Below are positions 18,040 to 26,311 of a DNA stretch of 64,000 bases, piece after piece (position 1 is the stretch's first letter; each line of letters opens with the position of its first letter). Origin of the DNA: CAWFZT01 sp963820415 (GTDB taxonomy: Bacteria; Chloroflexota; Anaerolineae; Anaerolineales; Anaerolineaceae); NCBI GenBank assembly GCA_963820415.1, contig CAWFZT010000009.1, positions 248,001 to 312,000 on the forward strand, given 5' to 3'. The translations under genes and the position numbers were made by a program. The notes beneath the pieces were generated by a model. It saw only the letters and a list, made by a program, of their open reading frames with translations. It was not told where the DNA came from and did no database searches.

Positions 18040-18991
18040 ACGGAACAATCACTGAGAAACCTCTGCAGGTTGTCCACCTCATCAATCCCCGCAATCGTTA
18101 TCAAAGGCGTATGCTGACCAATAAGTTTATGCTTGGGTTAACCATCTTTTAACTCTTGTTGCCCTCATTCCGCTTTTCTGGATAATCGGATATGTGATTT
18201 TGAAAGGCGGGCAGTATTTGAACCTTGCTTTCTTGACCCAGATGCCTGCTCCGTTAGGCACACCGGGAGGTGGAGTGCTGCATGCTATTGAAGGAACACT
18301 TCTGATTACTATTTTGGCCGGTTTATTTTCTATTCCACCCGGTTTGCTAGCCGCGTTTTATGTGGCATATAATCCCAATACTCCCCTGGGCACAGCTGTC
18401 CGTTTCGGCACAGATGTATTATCCGGCGTACCCTCCATCGTTATAGGGATTTTCTGCTACGCACTCGTGGTCAAACCTGCCGGACACTATTCAGCCCTGG
18501 CAGGCGGTGTGGCCCTGGCAATGATAATGCTGCCGACAATCATTCGCACCACTGAAGAGATGATCAAATTGGTTCCCCACAATCTGCGTGAAGGTTCCCT
18601 GGCCCTGGGGGCTCCGGAATGGAAAACTACTCTAAAAGTTACCCTTCCAGCGGCAATCAGCGGCATCGCAACTGGCTTCTTACTGGCGCTGGCGCGTGCC
18701 TCGGGTGAAACAGCTCCGCTTTTATTTACGGCGTTGGGCAACGACCGCTTCGAGATCGGACGCATGGTGCAATCAGGACTCCGCAATGGACAATCACTTC
18801 CGGTCATTTTCCTCAATATATTGCAACAACCGGTAAACTCTTTGCCTTTAACGTTGTATAAATATACCCAGCAACCCTTCCCTGAACGGATTAGCCAGGC
18901 CTGGGCCGTCGCCCTGGTATTAATGATCCTCGTTTTCATCGCTAACTTTGTCTCAAGGATCTATGTCAATTCACGTACATCTCACAGATGA
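18036..18991 (+). CDS. pstA: Phosphate ABC transporter permease PstA (frameshifted near the N-terminus)
   Basis: The ATG at 18036 overlaps the pstC stop. The frame reads MNGTITEKPLQVVHLINPRN and on to KFMLGLTIF, then hits TAA at 18150. One more T in the TTTT run at 18148-18151 restores FLTLVALIPLFWIIGYVILK, joining the frame that continues to 18991. The rest has membrane segments, the EAA loop REGSLALGAPEWKTTLKVTL and ARASGETAPLLFTALGN, typical of PstA. The whole protein is about 318 residues. An internal TTG/ATT start at 18194 would remove the first membrane helix, so the merged frame is preferred. Confidence 0.85.
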
Positions 18992-19000
18992 GAGCAATCA

Positions 19001-19867
19001 ATGAGCGATATCAACCCCTCCAACGATTTACAAGTAAAGCCCCTTATGCCAATCTTGGCCGTAGGAAAAAGCAGCCTACCAGAGGTAGCCGGGGTGCCAG
19101 AAATAAAAATGCAGACGGCGGCCCTGGATTTTTTTTATGGTAAATTCAAGGCGTTGACCCACATCAACCTTTCCATCCAGGCCAAACAAATTACCGCCAT
19201 CATCGGACCTTCCGGCTGCGGAAAATCCACCCTGCTGCGCGCCTTCAACCGGATGAACGACCTGGTGCCCCATACACGGGTTGAAGGTAAAATCTTACTG
19301 GACGACCAGGATATCTATGCGCCTGGCGTGGACGTAGTGGATATCCGCCGGCGTGTGGGCATGGTATTCCAGCGCCCAAACCCGTTCCCGATGAGTATCC
19401 ACGATAACGTGGCCTATGGACCTCGCCTGTACGGGATCAACAAGCGCTCCATGTTGAATGAGATCGTCGAGAAGAGCTTACGCCAGTCCGCCCTGTGGGA
19501 TGAGGTCAAGGACAAACTCGACCAGTCTGGCATGTCTATCTCAGGCGGGCAGCAGCAGCGCCTGTGTATCGCCCGCGCCCTGGCGGTCGAACCGGATGTC
19601 ATCCTGATGGATGAGCCAGCCAGCGCCCTTGACCCGATATCGACTCTAAAAATAGAAGATTTGATGCAGACCTTAAAATTAAGCTATACTATCGTTATTG
19701 TCACCCATAACATGCAGCAGGCGGCACGGGTTTCGGATTTCACCGCCTTTATGATGATCGATGAAAACCGGGCCGGTAAACTTGTCGAGTTCGGGAACAC
19801 CCCGCAAATTTTTACTAACCCGAAGAATAAGCAGACAGAAGAGTATGTTACCGGGCGTTTTGGCTAA
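19001..19867 (+). CDS. pstB: Phosphate ABC transporter ATPase PstB
   Basis: A 288-residue ABC ATPase: Walker A GPSGCGKSTLLRAFNRMND, Q-loop region GMVFQRPNPFPMSIHDNVAY, signature ISGGQQQRLCIARALA, Walker B VILMDEPASALDP and H-loop VTHNMQQAARVSD. RMNDLVP after Walker A and the QRPNPFP Q-loop are diagnostic of PstB. About 35 residues at the N-terminus precede the usual start of the family and look unstructured. It powers phosphate import through PstCA and lies 9 bases after pstA. Confidence 0.94.
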   Translation: MSDINPSNDLQVKPLMPILAVGKSSLPEVAGVPEIKMQTAALDFFYGKFKALTHINLSIQAKQITAIIGPSGCGKSTLLRAFNRMNDLVPHTRVEGKILLDDQDIYAPGVDVVDIRRRVGMVFQRPNPFPMSIHDNVAYGPRLYGINKRSMLNEIVEKSLRQSALWDEVKDKLDQSGMSISGGQQQRLCIARALAVEPDVILMDEPASALDPISTLKIEDLMQTLKLSYTIVIVTHNMQQAARVSDFTAFMMIDENRAGKLVEFGNTPQIFTNPKNKQTEEYVTGRFG

Positions 19868-19888
19868 AATTTTAGAATGAGGTAACCG

Positions 19889-20581
19889 ATGACACGCGAG
19901 GTCCTGAACCAGCATATACAGCAGATAAAAGACGAAGTACTCCTCCTGGGCAGCGTGATTGAAGAGGCAATACTGCGCTCCATTGATGCATTAAAACAGA
20001 GAGACATCGAGGTAGCCCACCATATTATCGAAGACGATATTCTGATTAATGATAAACGCTTTGCGATCGAAAATGCCATCATCATCCTGATCGCCACCCA
20101 ACAGCCCATGGCGCATGACCTGCGCCTGCTGGCTGCCATCCTTGAAGTGGATTCGGAGCTGGAACGCATGGGCGATTATGCCAAAGGCATTGCCAAGACT
20201 GTTATCCATCTGAGCGATGCCGAGGTGGCCATTCCCATGCGTGAGATCGAAAGCATGGCGGAAAAGGCAATCAACATGCTCCACCTGGCGCTGGGGACAT
20301 TCATCACCGAAAATGCCGCCCAGGCTTACCAGATTCCTAAGTTGGACGATGAAGTGGATGCCTTGTACGTGAAGGGCTACCGGCTGGTGGTCAGCGCCAT
20401 GATTGCCAACCCGAGCACCATCGACCATGGCAATTATCTGATTTGGGTGCTGCACAACCTGGAGCGCCTGGCTGACCGTGCCGTCAATATCTGCGAGCGC
20501 ACGGTATTCATCGCTACCGGTGAACTGATCGAGTTGGCTACCAACGACGAAGACGACAGCGAGGCCGAGGACGGCGAATAA
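19889..20581 (+). CDS. phoU: PhoU phosphate regulator
   Basis: A 230-residue all-helical protein of two PhoU repeats: residues about 10-95 (LLGSVIEEAILRSIDALKQR, IATQQPMAHDLRLLAAILEV, DSELERMGDYAKGIAK) and 115-210 (ALGTFITENAAQAYQIPKLD, YLIWVLHNLERLADRAVNIC). The E/DxxxD-containing loops DSELERMGDYA and HNLERLADRA bind metal in the family. PhoU represses Pho signalling when PstSCAB is saturated and limits phosphate uptake. It follows pstB by 21 bases, with a GAGG ribosome site. An acidic C-terminal tail (NDEDDSEAEDGE) ends the protein. Confidence 0.93.
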   Translation: MTREVLNQHIQQIKDEVLLLGSVIEEAILRSIDALKQRDIEVAHHIIEDDILINDKRFAIENAIIILIATQQPMAHDLRLLAAILEVDSELERMGDYAKGIAKTVIHLSDAEVAIPMREIESMAEKAINMLHLALGTFITENAAQAYQIPKLDDEVDALYVKGYRLVVSAMIANPSTIDHGNYLIWVLHNLERLADRAVNICERTVFIATGELIELATNDEDDSEAEDGE

Positions 20582-20657
20582 TCAGTCTTTAGTGAACTTC
20601 CACCGACCAGGTATAGACCCGCCTGGAAATTTCTATTTTGTTGTTGCTGGCAAACAT

Positions 20658-20795
20658 GAATTATTCATATTTAGGTACTCTAAATATGGGTTCTCTGGGA
20701 ATGGTCGTAATGAACTCCCAGATTTTGGGGTGCCAGGATACCCCAAAATCTGGAGACTTTCCACGGTAAATCCCAATGAGCCTAAATATGAATTC
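20658..20795. repeat. Nested inverted repeats between phoU and the polyphosphate module
   Basis: An inner perfect hairpin pairs CCAGATTTTGGGGT (20718-20731) with ACCCCAAAATCTGG (20740-20753). Outside it, CATATTTAG occurs at 20666-20674 and its complement at 20080+600 (20680-20688) forms a 9-bp stem, and a third copy, CCTAAATATGAATTC (20781-20795), can pair instead with the first copy. Two alternative folds are therefore possible. The element could be a transcription-stopping structure after phoU or a small mobile element remnant. Confidence 0.6.
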
Positions 20796-20823
20796 TTGTG
20801 AATTCAGATAAAAATGCTATAAT
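20796..20823 (+). promoter_or_regulatory. Sigma-70-type promoter of the polyphosphate module
   Basis: TTGTGA (20796-20801), a 16-base spacer and TATAAT (20818-20823) lie about 35 bases before the GTG of the first kinase gene. This gives the module its own promoter, apart from the pst operon. Confidence 0.55.
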
Positions 20824-20858
20824 ATTCGTAATTATCAGCAGCAAAGAAAGGGGTAGCC

Positions 20859-21605
20859 GTGTTACGATCTGGCAATTATCGAGGAAAATTGATAGTTGTA
20901 GAAGGCATCGATGGCAGTGGTAAATCTACCCAGATCGACCTTCTTTACAAATGGCTGCAAAGCCAGGGTAAATCTGTTTATTTCTCCGAATGGAACTCCT
21001 CTGCCCTGGTTAAAAGCACCACCCGCCTGGGCAAAAGTGAAAAAATGTTCACCCCAACCACCTTCAGCCTGCTGCAGGCAACCGATTTCGCCGATCGCTG
21101 GGAAAATTTCATGCAGCCGCTGCTCAAAGCCGGTGTGATCGTTTTGGCTGACCGCTTCGCCTTCACGGCCTTCGCCCGCGATGTGGCGCGTGGGGTGGAC
21201 CCGACCTGGGTGCGCAACCTGTATTCCTTCGCCATCCAGCCCGACCTGGTCTTCTATTTCCGTGTACCCCTGGACGTGGCCGTGGAACGAATTTTATCCG
21301 GCCGGCCCAAGCTGAAATACTACGAAGCTGGCATGGACCTGGGTTTATCTGAAAATAAAATAACCAGCTTCCGCCTATTCCAACAAAGGATCATCAACGA
21401 ATACGATGGCATGGTAGATGAATTTGGCTTTTCAGTGATGGATGGCACTGAAACGGTCGAGAAATTGCAAAAAGTCGTCCGCCTACACGTAAAGAAGACC
21501 CTGCAGGGTTGGGAAGGACTTCCCAACCCGCTGGCGCCGGTGCGCAGATCACACCACAAGGTATCGCCCGTAGAAAAAGTCCCCGAAAAAGTGAAGGAGA
21601 AGTAG
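20859..21605 (+). CDS. Thymidylate-kinase-like P-loop kinase (first of a tandem pair)
   Basis: A 248-residue protein with Walker A IVVEGIDGSGKSTQIDLLYK, a DR motif in VLADRFAFTAFARDVARG and a PDLVFYFRVPLDVAVERI segment as in thymidylate kinases. The DRF/ARD region departs from the DRYxxSxxAYQ of dTMP kinases, and it has a conserved-looking KYYEAGMDLGLSENK insert shared with the next gene. A basic C-terminal tail (residues 220-248) has no equivalent there. It starts with GTG after AAAGGGG. PPK2 enzymes belong to the same kinase superfamily and are encoded 3 kb away, so the true substrate may not be dTMP. Confidence 0.7.
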   Translation: MLRSGNYRGKLIVVEGIDGSGKSTQIDLLYKWLQSQGKSVYFSEWNSSALVKSTTRLGKSEKMFTPTTFSLLQATDFADRWENFMQPLLKAGVIVLADRFAFTAFARDVARGVDPTWVRNLYSFAIQPDLVFYFRVPLDVAVERILSGRPKLKYYEAGMDLGLSENKITSFRLFQQRIINEYDGMVDEFGFSVMDGTETVEKLQKVVRLHVKKTLQGWEGLPNPLAPVRRSHHKVSPVEKVPEKVKEK

Positions 21606-21606
21606 C

Positions 21607-22299
21607 ATGAAAGAGGTAAGTTTTTACGGCGCCGGTTTCCCTTATCGTCCGGTCGCAGAATTAGGCGGCAAGCTGATCGTGCTGGAAGGGACAGACGGTG
21701 TAGGTCGTTCGACGCAGACCGCCCTGCTGCGGCGCTGGCTGGAGGCCGAAGGCTACGCCGTAGCGGATACCGGCTTGCGCCGTTCACCCCTGACCCAGCC
21801 TGGCTTGGACGCCGCCAAACAAGGCCATACCCTCGGCCCGCTGACCTTGAGCTTATTCTATGCTACCGATTTCGCCGACCGGCTGGAAAATCTGATCATC
21901 CCTGTCCTCAAAGCCGGATTTGTGGTGCTTTCCGACCGTTACTTTTATTCGATCATCGCTCGCGATGTGGTCCGCGGCCTCGATCCGACCTGGGCGCGCG
22001 CCACCTACGGGTATGCGATCAAACCTGACATCGTCTTATACTTGCGGGCCGACGTCCCGACACTAATCTCGCGGATCGTACACGGACGTGGTTTCAATTA
22101 TTGGGAAGCCGGGATGGATATCGGTATTGCTAATAACCTGTATGATGGCTTCTGCGTTTACCAATCGCGCCTGATCGAACAGCTTGATAAAATGGCTGAA
22201 GAATATGGGTTCGTCACCATCGACGCCAACCGTTCGGTCCAGGCAGTCAACGAGGACCTGAAAGCGCACATCCGTACCATCCTTGACCAAAATTCTTAG
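21607..22299 (+). CDS. Thymidylate-kinase-like protein with Walker A Lys replaced by Arg
   Basis: A 230-residue paralogue of the preceding kinase, one base downstream of it. Shared segments are ATDFADRLENLIIPVLKAGF, DRYFYSIIARDVVRGLDPTW and NYWEAGMDIGIANNLYDGF. The P-loop reads EGTDGVGRSTQ: Arg stands where the invariant phosphate-binding Lys of GxxGxGKS should be, which usually cripples phosphoryl transfer. It may therefore be a regulatory or scaffold partner of the first kinase, or use an altered donor. The AAGxxxS region and DR motif remain, so nucleotide or phosphate binding is still possible. Confidence 0.7.
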   Translation: MKEVSFYGAGFPYRPVAELGGKLIVLEGTDGVGRSTQTALLRRWLEAEGYAVADTGLRRSPLTQPGLDAAKQGHTLGPLTLSLFYATDFADRLENLIIPVLKAGFVVLSDRYFYSIIARDVVRGLDPTWARATYGYAIKPDIVLYLRADVPTLISRIVHGRGFNYWEAGMDIGIANNLYDGFCVYQSRLIEQLDKMAEEYGFVTIDANRSVQAVNEDLKAHIRTILDQNS

Positions 22300-22352
22300 C
22301 CGTTCGAAAATTTGAATCTCTCCACGGGGAGAAGCGAACAGAAGGTGCGCAA

Positions 22353-23372
22353 TTGAAAACCAAACTGGATGAAAGCACCTGCTGCTATGGGACTGGCGTA
22401 CTGTTAAAGCACATCCAGGCTCTCCAACAAGAAATCGAAGGCGTACGCATGGCCCAGGATATTGAATATATCCACCGCATGCGTGTGGCCTCGCGCCGGT
22501 TGCGCAGCGCTCTGGCAATCTTTGCTGGATGCCTTCCTGCTCGGAAAATATCAGCCTGGACCCGGGAAGTGCGTCAGATCACGCGTGCTTTGGGCAACGC
22601 CCGTGACACCGATGTCCAGATCGACCTGGTCAGGCAGGTTTTTTCCAGCCTGCCAGCGGCTAACTTGCAGCCCGGTTTACGCCGCCTTTTATTGCGCCTT
22701 TCCCAACAGCGAATGAGTCTCCAATCAAAAGTCCTGTTGGCTGTAGACGAGTACACCGGAAGCGGGATATTAGCGGAAATGACCACCCAATTCAATGAAT
22801 CTCTGGCACAATTTCCGGAAACCTTACCCAATACGCGGACCCTTTACCAGCTTGGATTTGATTCGCTCAACCTGCGCCTGGATGAATTCCTGGCTTACGA
22901 GCCGTATATCTATTTTCCTGAACGAGCCGCCGAGCTGCATGCCATGCGTATCGCTGCCAAACGCCTGCGCTACGAAATGGAAATTTTCGCCCCACTTTAT
23001 CCTGAAGAGTTGAAATTTCACCTGCAGGCAATCCGCAAGACGCAGGAGACTCTCGGAAACATTCATGACTGCGATATGTGGGCTATTACCCTACCCCAGT
23101 TTATGGAGAAAGAACGCCAGCGCATCCTCAAATTCTATAACAGCCAGCGACCTTATAGCCGGCTGGTGCCCGGCATTCAATATTTTTCGGAGAACCGCCT
23201 GGCAGTCAGGAAGCAAGAATATGAATTTTTCTTGCAAGATTGGCAGAAATGGAAGACGCGTGGGTTGTGGGAAGAGTTCCGAAGCGTTGCTAGGCGACCA
23301 TTAAGCATGGTAGATAAGGTTTTCCCAGCATCTGGTTTTCAACATAATCCTGATACCCAGGCGCAGCCATGA
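22353..23372 (+). CDS. CHAD domain protein
   Basis: A 339-residue helical protein with the two CHAD repeats: HRMRVASRRLRSALAIF (residues about 45-60) with ITRALGNARDTDVQIDLV, and HAMRIAAKRLRYEMEIFAPL with LQAIRKTQETLGNIHDCDMW. The conserved His, Arg and Lys residues line the basic pore that binds inorganic polyphosphate in characterised CHAD proteins. No CYTH domain is fused. The start is TTG at 22353 after AGAAGGTG. Its stop overlaps the phosphoesterase ATG by 4 bases, so the genes are coupled. A polyphosphate-binding scaffold role is inferred. Confidence 0.88.
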   Translation: MKTKLDESTCCYGTGVLLKHIQALQQEIEGVRMAQDIEYIHRMRVASRRLRSALAIFAGCLPARKISAWTREVRQITRALGNARDTDVQIDLVRQVFSSLPAANLQPGLRRLLLRLSQQRMSLQSKVLLAVDEYTGSGILAEMTTQFNESLAQFPETLPNTRTLYQLGFDSLNLRLDEFLAYEPYIYFPERAAELHAMRIAAKRLRYEMEIFAPLYPEELKFHLQAIRKTQETLGNIHDCDMWAITLPQFMEKERQRILKFYNSQRPYSRLVPGIQYFSENRLAVRKQEYEFFLQDWQKWKTRGLWEEFRSVARRPLSMVDKVFPASGFQHNPDTQAQP

Positions 23373-24145
23373 GGATAGCCTTGATAGGCGATGTTCATGC
23401 CAATCTGCACGCCCTTGAAGCCGTTCTCCTGCATGCCAGTGACCAGGGTATCAAGACCATCTGGAATGCAGGTGATTTTGTCGGTTACGGCGCCTTACCA
23501 GATGAAGTGGTCAGCCTACTCAGGCGTACCAAGGTTGTCAGCATCAGGGGAAATTACGATCAAAAAGTGCTCAAAGTGCGGAAGAAGCAAGCCGAATGGG
23601 CCGCGGCTAAAGTCCCGGAAAAATGGCTGGCTTTTCAATGGGCCTACGAACACCTATCCAACCGCAGCCGCAAGTACCTGAAAAGGCTGCCAAAAAATAG
23701 GCGGCTGAAAACCAGAGGCTGGAGGATTTTACTCACCCACGGCAGCCCGGCTTCACCTGAAGAACATTTGAACCCGGATACCCCAGAAGCCCGCCTGCGT
23801 GAGTTAGCCACTATGGCAAAAGCTGATTTGATCATTTGCGGGCATTCTCACCAACCCTTTGCCCGCTGGATAGGAAACGTTTTATTCATTAACACTGGCA
23901 GTGTCGGCCGCCCGGATGACGGCGACCCGCGCGCTACCTACGCCATCTTAAAATTGAAACGAAAAATGGTCGAAGTGATTCACTACCGGGTAGAATATGA
24001 CGTGGCTCAGGCCGCCGGCGCCATCCGAGACAACCAGCTTCCTGAGCAGTTTGCCCAGATGCTTCTACAAGGCTGCAGCCTGGATAGGATTGATCGAGCG
24101 GATGCTGGAGACTGCTATACTCTAACCTCGACCTTAAATTCATAA
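23369..24145 (+). CDS. Calcineurin-like metallophosphoesterase (YfcE/MJ0936-type)
   Basis: A 258-residue enzyme with all metal motifs of the superfamily: GDVHANLHAL, GDFVGYG, RGNYD, LLTHGSP and CGHSHQPFARW, followed by NTGSVGRPDDGDPRATYA. These bind two metals for phosphoester hydrolysis. Family members act on cyclic nucleotides, Ap4A-like compounds or unknown phosphoesters; the gene order suggests a phosphate or polyphosphate-related compound. A basic segment at residues 60-115 (KKQAEWAAAKVPEKW, RRLKTRGW) could bind a polyanion. The ATG overlaps the CHAD gene. Confidence 0.85.
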   Translation: MRIALIGDVHANLHALEAVLLHASDQGIKTIWNAGDFVGYGALPDEVVSLLRRTKVVSIRGNYDQKVLKVRKKQAEWAAAKVPEKWLAFQWAYEHLSNRSRKYLKRLPKNRRLKTRGWRILLTHGSPASPEEHLNPDTPEARLRELATMAKADLIICGHSHQPFARWIGNVLFINTGSVGRPDDGDPRATYAILKLKRKMVEVIHYRVEYDVAQAAGAIRDNQLPEQFAQMLLQGCSLDRIDRADAGDCYTLTSTLNS

Positions 24146-24163
24146 TCGATGGGAGAGCCCGTT

Positions 24164-24787
24164 ATGGAGTATCCGCTCAATCATCTCGACAGCCTGCAGC
24201 AAAATGGGCTAAAAACCGTGCTTCACCTGGCGCAAACCTGCGACTACGAGGCCAGCCATTCTCACCAGGTGATCCGCCTGGCGCTGCTGCTGTTCGATGA
24301 ATTAGAGCCTCTGCACCACCTCGGACTGGAGCAGCGTTACTGGTTGGAATGCGCCGGCATTCTGCACGATATTGGCTGGATCGAAGGCTGGCACAACCAT
24401 CATAAAACCGCCCTTCGCATCATTCTGACCACACCCCTACTGCTGTTTAATAACAAAGAACGCCTGATCATCGGATCCATAGCCCGCTACCACCGTAAAG
24501 CCCTACCCACCCTTTCTCACGACCATTTCGCTTCGTTGGAGCCGGATGACCGTCAGGTGGTGTGCATCCTCTCGGCCTGCCTGCGCTTGGCTGATGGGCT
24601 GGACCACTCCCACCAAAGCCGTGTCAAAGATATAAGCTGCAAGATCAAAACCAAGAAAATCGTCGTCGTTTGCGAGGCAACTTCCAAATCTGAAGAAGAA
24701 GCGTTGGCTGCCCAACAAAGGGCAGATTTATTAGCCGCAGTCTTCCAGCGCGGAGTGGAAATCGAGTGGAGCCAGGAAGTTAGCTAA
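24164..24787 (+). CDS. Standalone HD domain resembling the C-terminal part of Ppx/GppA
   Basis: A 207-residue protein that matches the HD-type C-terminal domain of exopolyphosphatase/guanosine pentaphosphatase: SHSHQVIRLALLLFDELEPL, ECAGILHDIGWIEGWHNHHK (HD motif), IGSIARYHRKALP, SACLRLADGLDHSHQ. The N-terminal actin-like Ppx catalytic domain is absent. In Ppx this domain forms part of the polyphosphate-binding channel. Alone it may bind or hydrolyse a related phosphorylated ligand. ATG at 24164 is preferred over 24149 because GGGAGAG lies 7 bases before it. It converges with the PPK2 gene, their ends overlapping by 4 bases. Confidence 0.75.
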   Translation: MEYPLNHLDSLQQNGLKTVLHLAQTCDYEASHSHQVIRLALLLFDELEPLHHLGLEQRYWLECAGILHDIGWIEGWHNHHKTALRIILTTPLLLFNNKERLIIGSIARYHRKALPTLSHDHFASLEPDDRQVVCILSACLRLADGLDHSHQSRVKDISCKIKTKKIVVVCEATSKSEEEALAAQQRADLLAAVFQRGVEIEWSQEVS

Positions 24788-25533
24788 TTTCCACTTTTCT
24801 TCTTTTTTTCTTCCGGCATACTGCTCAAATCCTTGTCGAGGGTATCTACCACCGTCTTGAGCACCTTGATGCGGGAGTAATGCTTGTCGTTGGCTTCCAC
24901 TACCGTCCAGGGAGCGACCAACGTGCTGGTTCGCAGCAGCATCTCCTCGACGGCTTTCTCATACAACTGCCGCTTAGCCCGGTTGCGCCAGTCTTCTTCA
25001 TTCAACTTCCAGGCCTTAGCCTGGCTGGCCTGGCGCGCTTCAAAGCGAGCTAACTGTTCCTCGGGGGAGATGTGCAGCCAGAATTTCACCAGGATCATAC
25101 CGTTCGAGGCCAACTGGCGCTCGAAATCGTTGATCTCACGATAAGCACGCTTCCAGGCGTCTTCAGGACAAAAACCCTCCACGCGTTCCACCATGACCCG
25201 CCCATACCAGCTCCGGTCAAAGATCTGCACCTGCTTTTCTTCGGCTGGTTTCAGCCGCCGCCAGAAACGATACAGGTAATGGTGAGTGCGGTCCTCGCCT
25301 TCTGGCGCGCCGATTGGTGAAACTTCGTAGCCACGTGCGTCTAACTGTTCGGTCAGGCGCCGGATGGCACCGCCCTTCCCGGCGGCATCCCAACCCTCAA
25401 ACAGCACAATCAGGGCGCGCCGGCGCACGTATAATTCATGCGCCAGGGATTGGAAGCTCAATTGGAGCGGGCCAAGTTTACGGCTGTAATCTTCACGGGT
25501 GAGAAACTGGTTGGCGTCAATTCTTGACAACAT
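24784..25533 (-). CDS. Polyphosphate kinase 2 family protein (C-terminal half of a split PAP)
   Basis: A 249-residue PPK2 domain: Walker A LFEGWDAAGKGGAIRRL, lid and Walker B motif IFDRSWYGRVMVERVEGF, and EEDWRNRAKRQLYEKAVEEM. PPK2 enzymes transfer phosphate between polyphosphate and nucleotides. The N-terminus (LSRIDANQFLTREDYSRKL) resembles the linker before the second domain of two-domain polyphosphate:AMP phosphotransferases. ATG at 25533 lies inside the upstream PPK2 gene, 17 bases before its end, with GAGGAGG as a ribosome site, so it is a real separate cistron. Both catalytic motifs are intact. Confidence 0.88.
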   Translation of the reverse strand: MLSRIDANQFLTREDYSRKLGPLQLSFQSLAHELYVRRRALIVLFEGWDAAGKGGAIRRLTEQLDARGYEVSPIGAPEGEDRTHHYLYRFWRRLKPAEEKQVQIFDRSWYGRVMVERVEGFCPEDAWKRAYREINDFERQLASNGMILVKFWLHISPEEQLARFEARQASQAKAWKLNEEDWRNRAKRQLYEKAVEEMLLRTSTLVAPWTVVEANDKHYSRIKVLKTVVDTLDKDLSSMPEEKKKKSGN

Positions 25534-26311
25534 GGTTACCCTCCTCTTCCTGCACTTCCTCGGCAGCCTGTTCTTCGACCGGCGCCGGGAGTGGTTTACC
25601 GAGCTTGAGCAGGGCTTCCTCCATTCTCCGGCTGACAGTTTCGAGGATTTTCATGCGCGACCAATTGCGATCCGTGGCTTCCACAATCACCCAGGGCGCC
25701 CATTCAGTTTCGGTGCGCGCCAGCATTTCCTCGATGGAAACCAGGTAATCATCGTACTTGTTGTGATGGCCCCAATCTTCGCCGGTCACCCTCCATCTTT
25801 GCAGTTTATCCTTTTCCAGGTTTTTAAAGCGGCGTCTTTGTTCCGCTTTACTGATATGCAAGAAAAGCTTCACGATCACATACCCATCATCCGCCAGGGT
25901 GCGCTCGAATTCCAGGATATCCTGGTAGGCTTCGCGCCAGACGGACGGCGAAATGAGCTTTTCCACCCGCTCGACCATCACCCGCCCATACCAGCTCCGA
26001 TCAAAAATGGCTATTTCACCATAATTCGGCAGGCGCAACCAGAAACGCCACAGCCAGTGCATCTGCTTCTCCAAGGCAGTGGCGCCCTTAATCGGATGAA
26101 TCCTGAAACCGCGTGGATCGAACTGCTGGGTGAGCAAATTAATCGAAGTCCCTTTCCCAGAGGCATCCCAACCCTCGAACAGCACGATAATGGGAATCTT
26201 GGATTCCCAGCAGGAGCGCTGCAGCAGGGTCAGGCGAGCGCCGACAGCCGGTAAACGCGCCTTGTACTCTTTCTTGGACAAGTCCAATGATAAATCAACC
26301 TTCTCCAACAT
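25517..26311 (-). CDS. Polyphosphate kinase 2 family protein (N-terminal half of a split PAP)
   Basis: A PPK2 domain of about 264 residues with LFEGWDASGKGTSINLLTQQ, PIKGATALEKQMHWLWRFW, IFDRSWYGRVMVERVEKL and TEWAPWVIVEATDRNWSRMK. It resembles the first domain of the fused polyphosphate:AMP phosphotransferases, which is often degenerate in other class II enzymes, but here Walker A and B are complete. ATG at 26311 is chosen because AAGGAG lies 8 bases before it; a GTG at 26320 is the alternative. A Glu/Pro-rich tail (PAPVEEQAAEEVQEEEG) would be the interdomain linker of the fused form. Product: probably AMP or nucleotide phosphorylation from polyphosphate. Confidence 0.87.
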   Translation of the reverse strand: MLEKVDLSLDLSKKEYKARLPAVGARLTLLQRSCWESKIPIIVLFEGWDASGKGTSINLLTQQFDPRGFRIHPIKGATALEKQMHWLWRFWLRLPNYGEIAIFDRSWYGRVMVERVEKLISPSVWREAYQDILEFERTLADDGYVIVKLFLHISKAEQRRRFKNLEKDKLQRWRVTGEDWGHHNKYDDYLVSIEEMLARTETEWAPWVIVEATDRNWSRMKILETVSRRMEEALLKLGKPLPAPVEEQAAEEVQEEEGNHVVKN

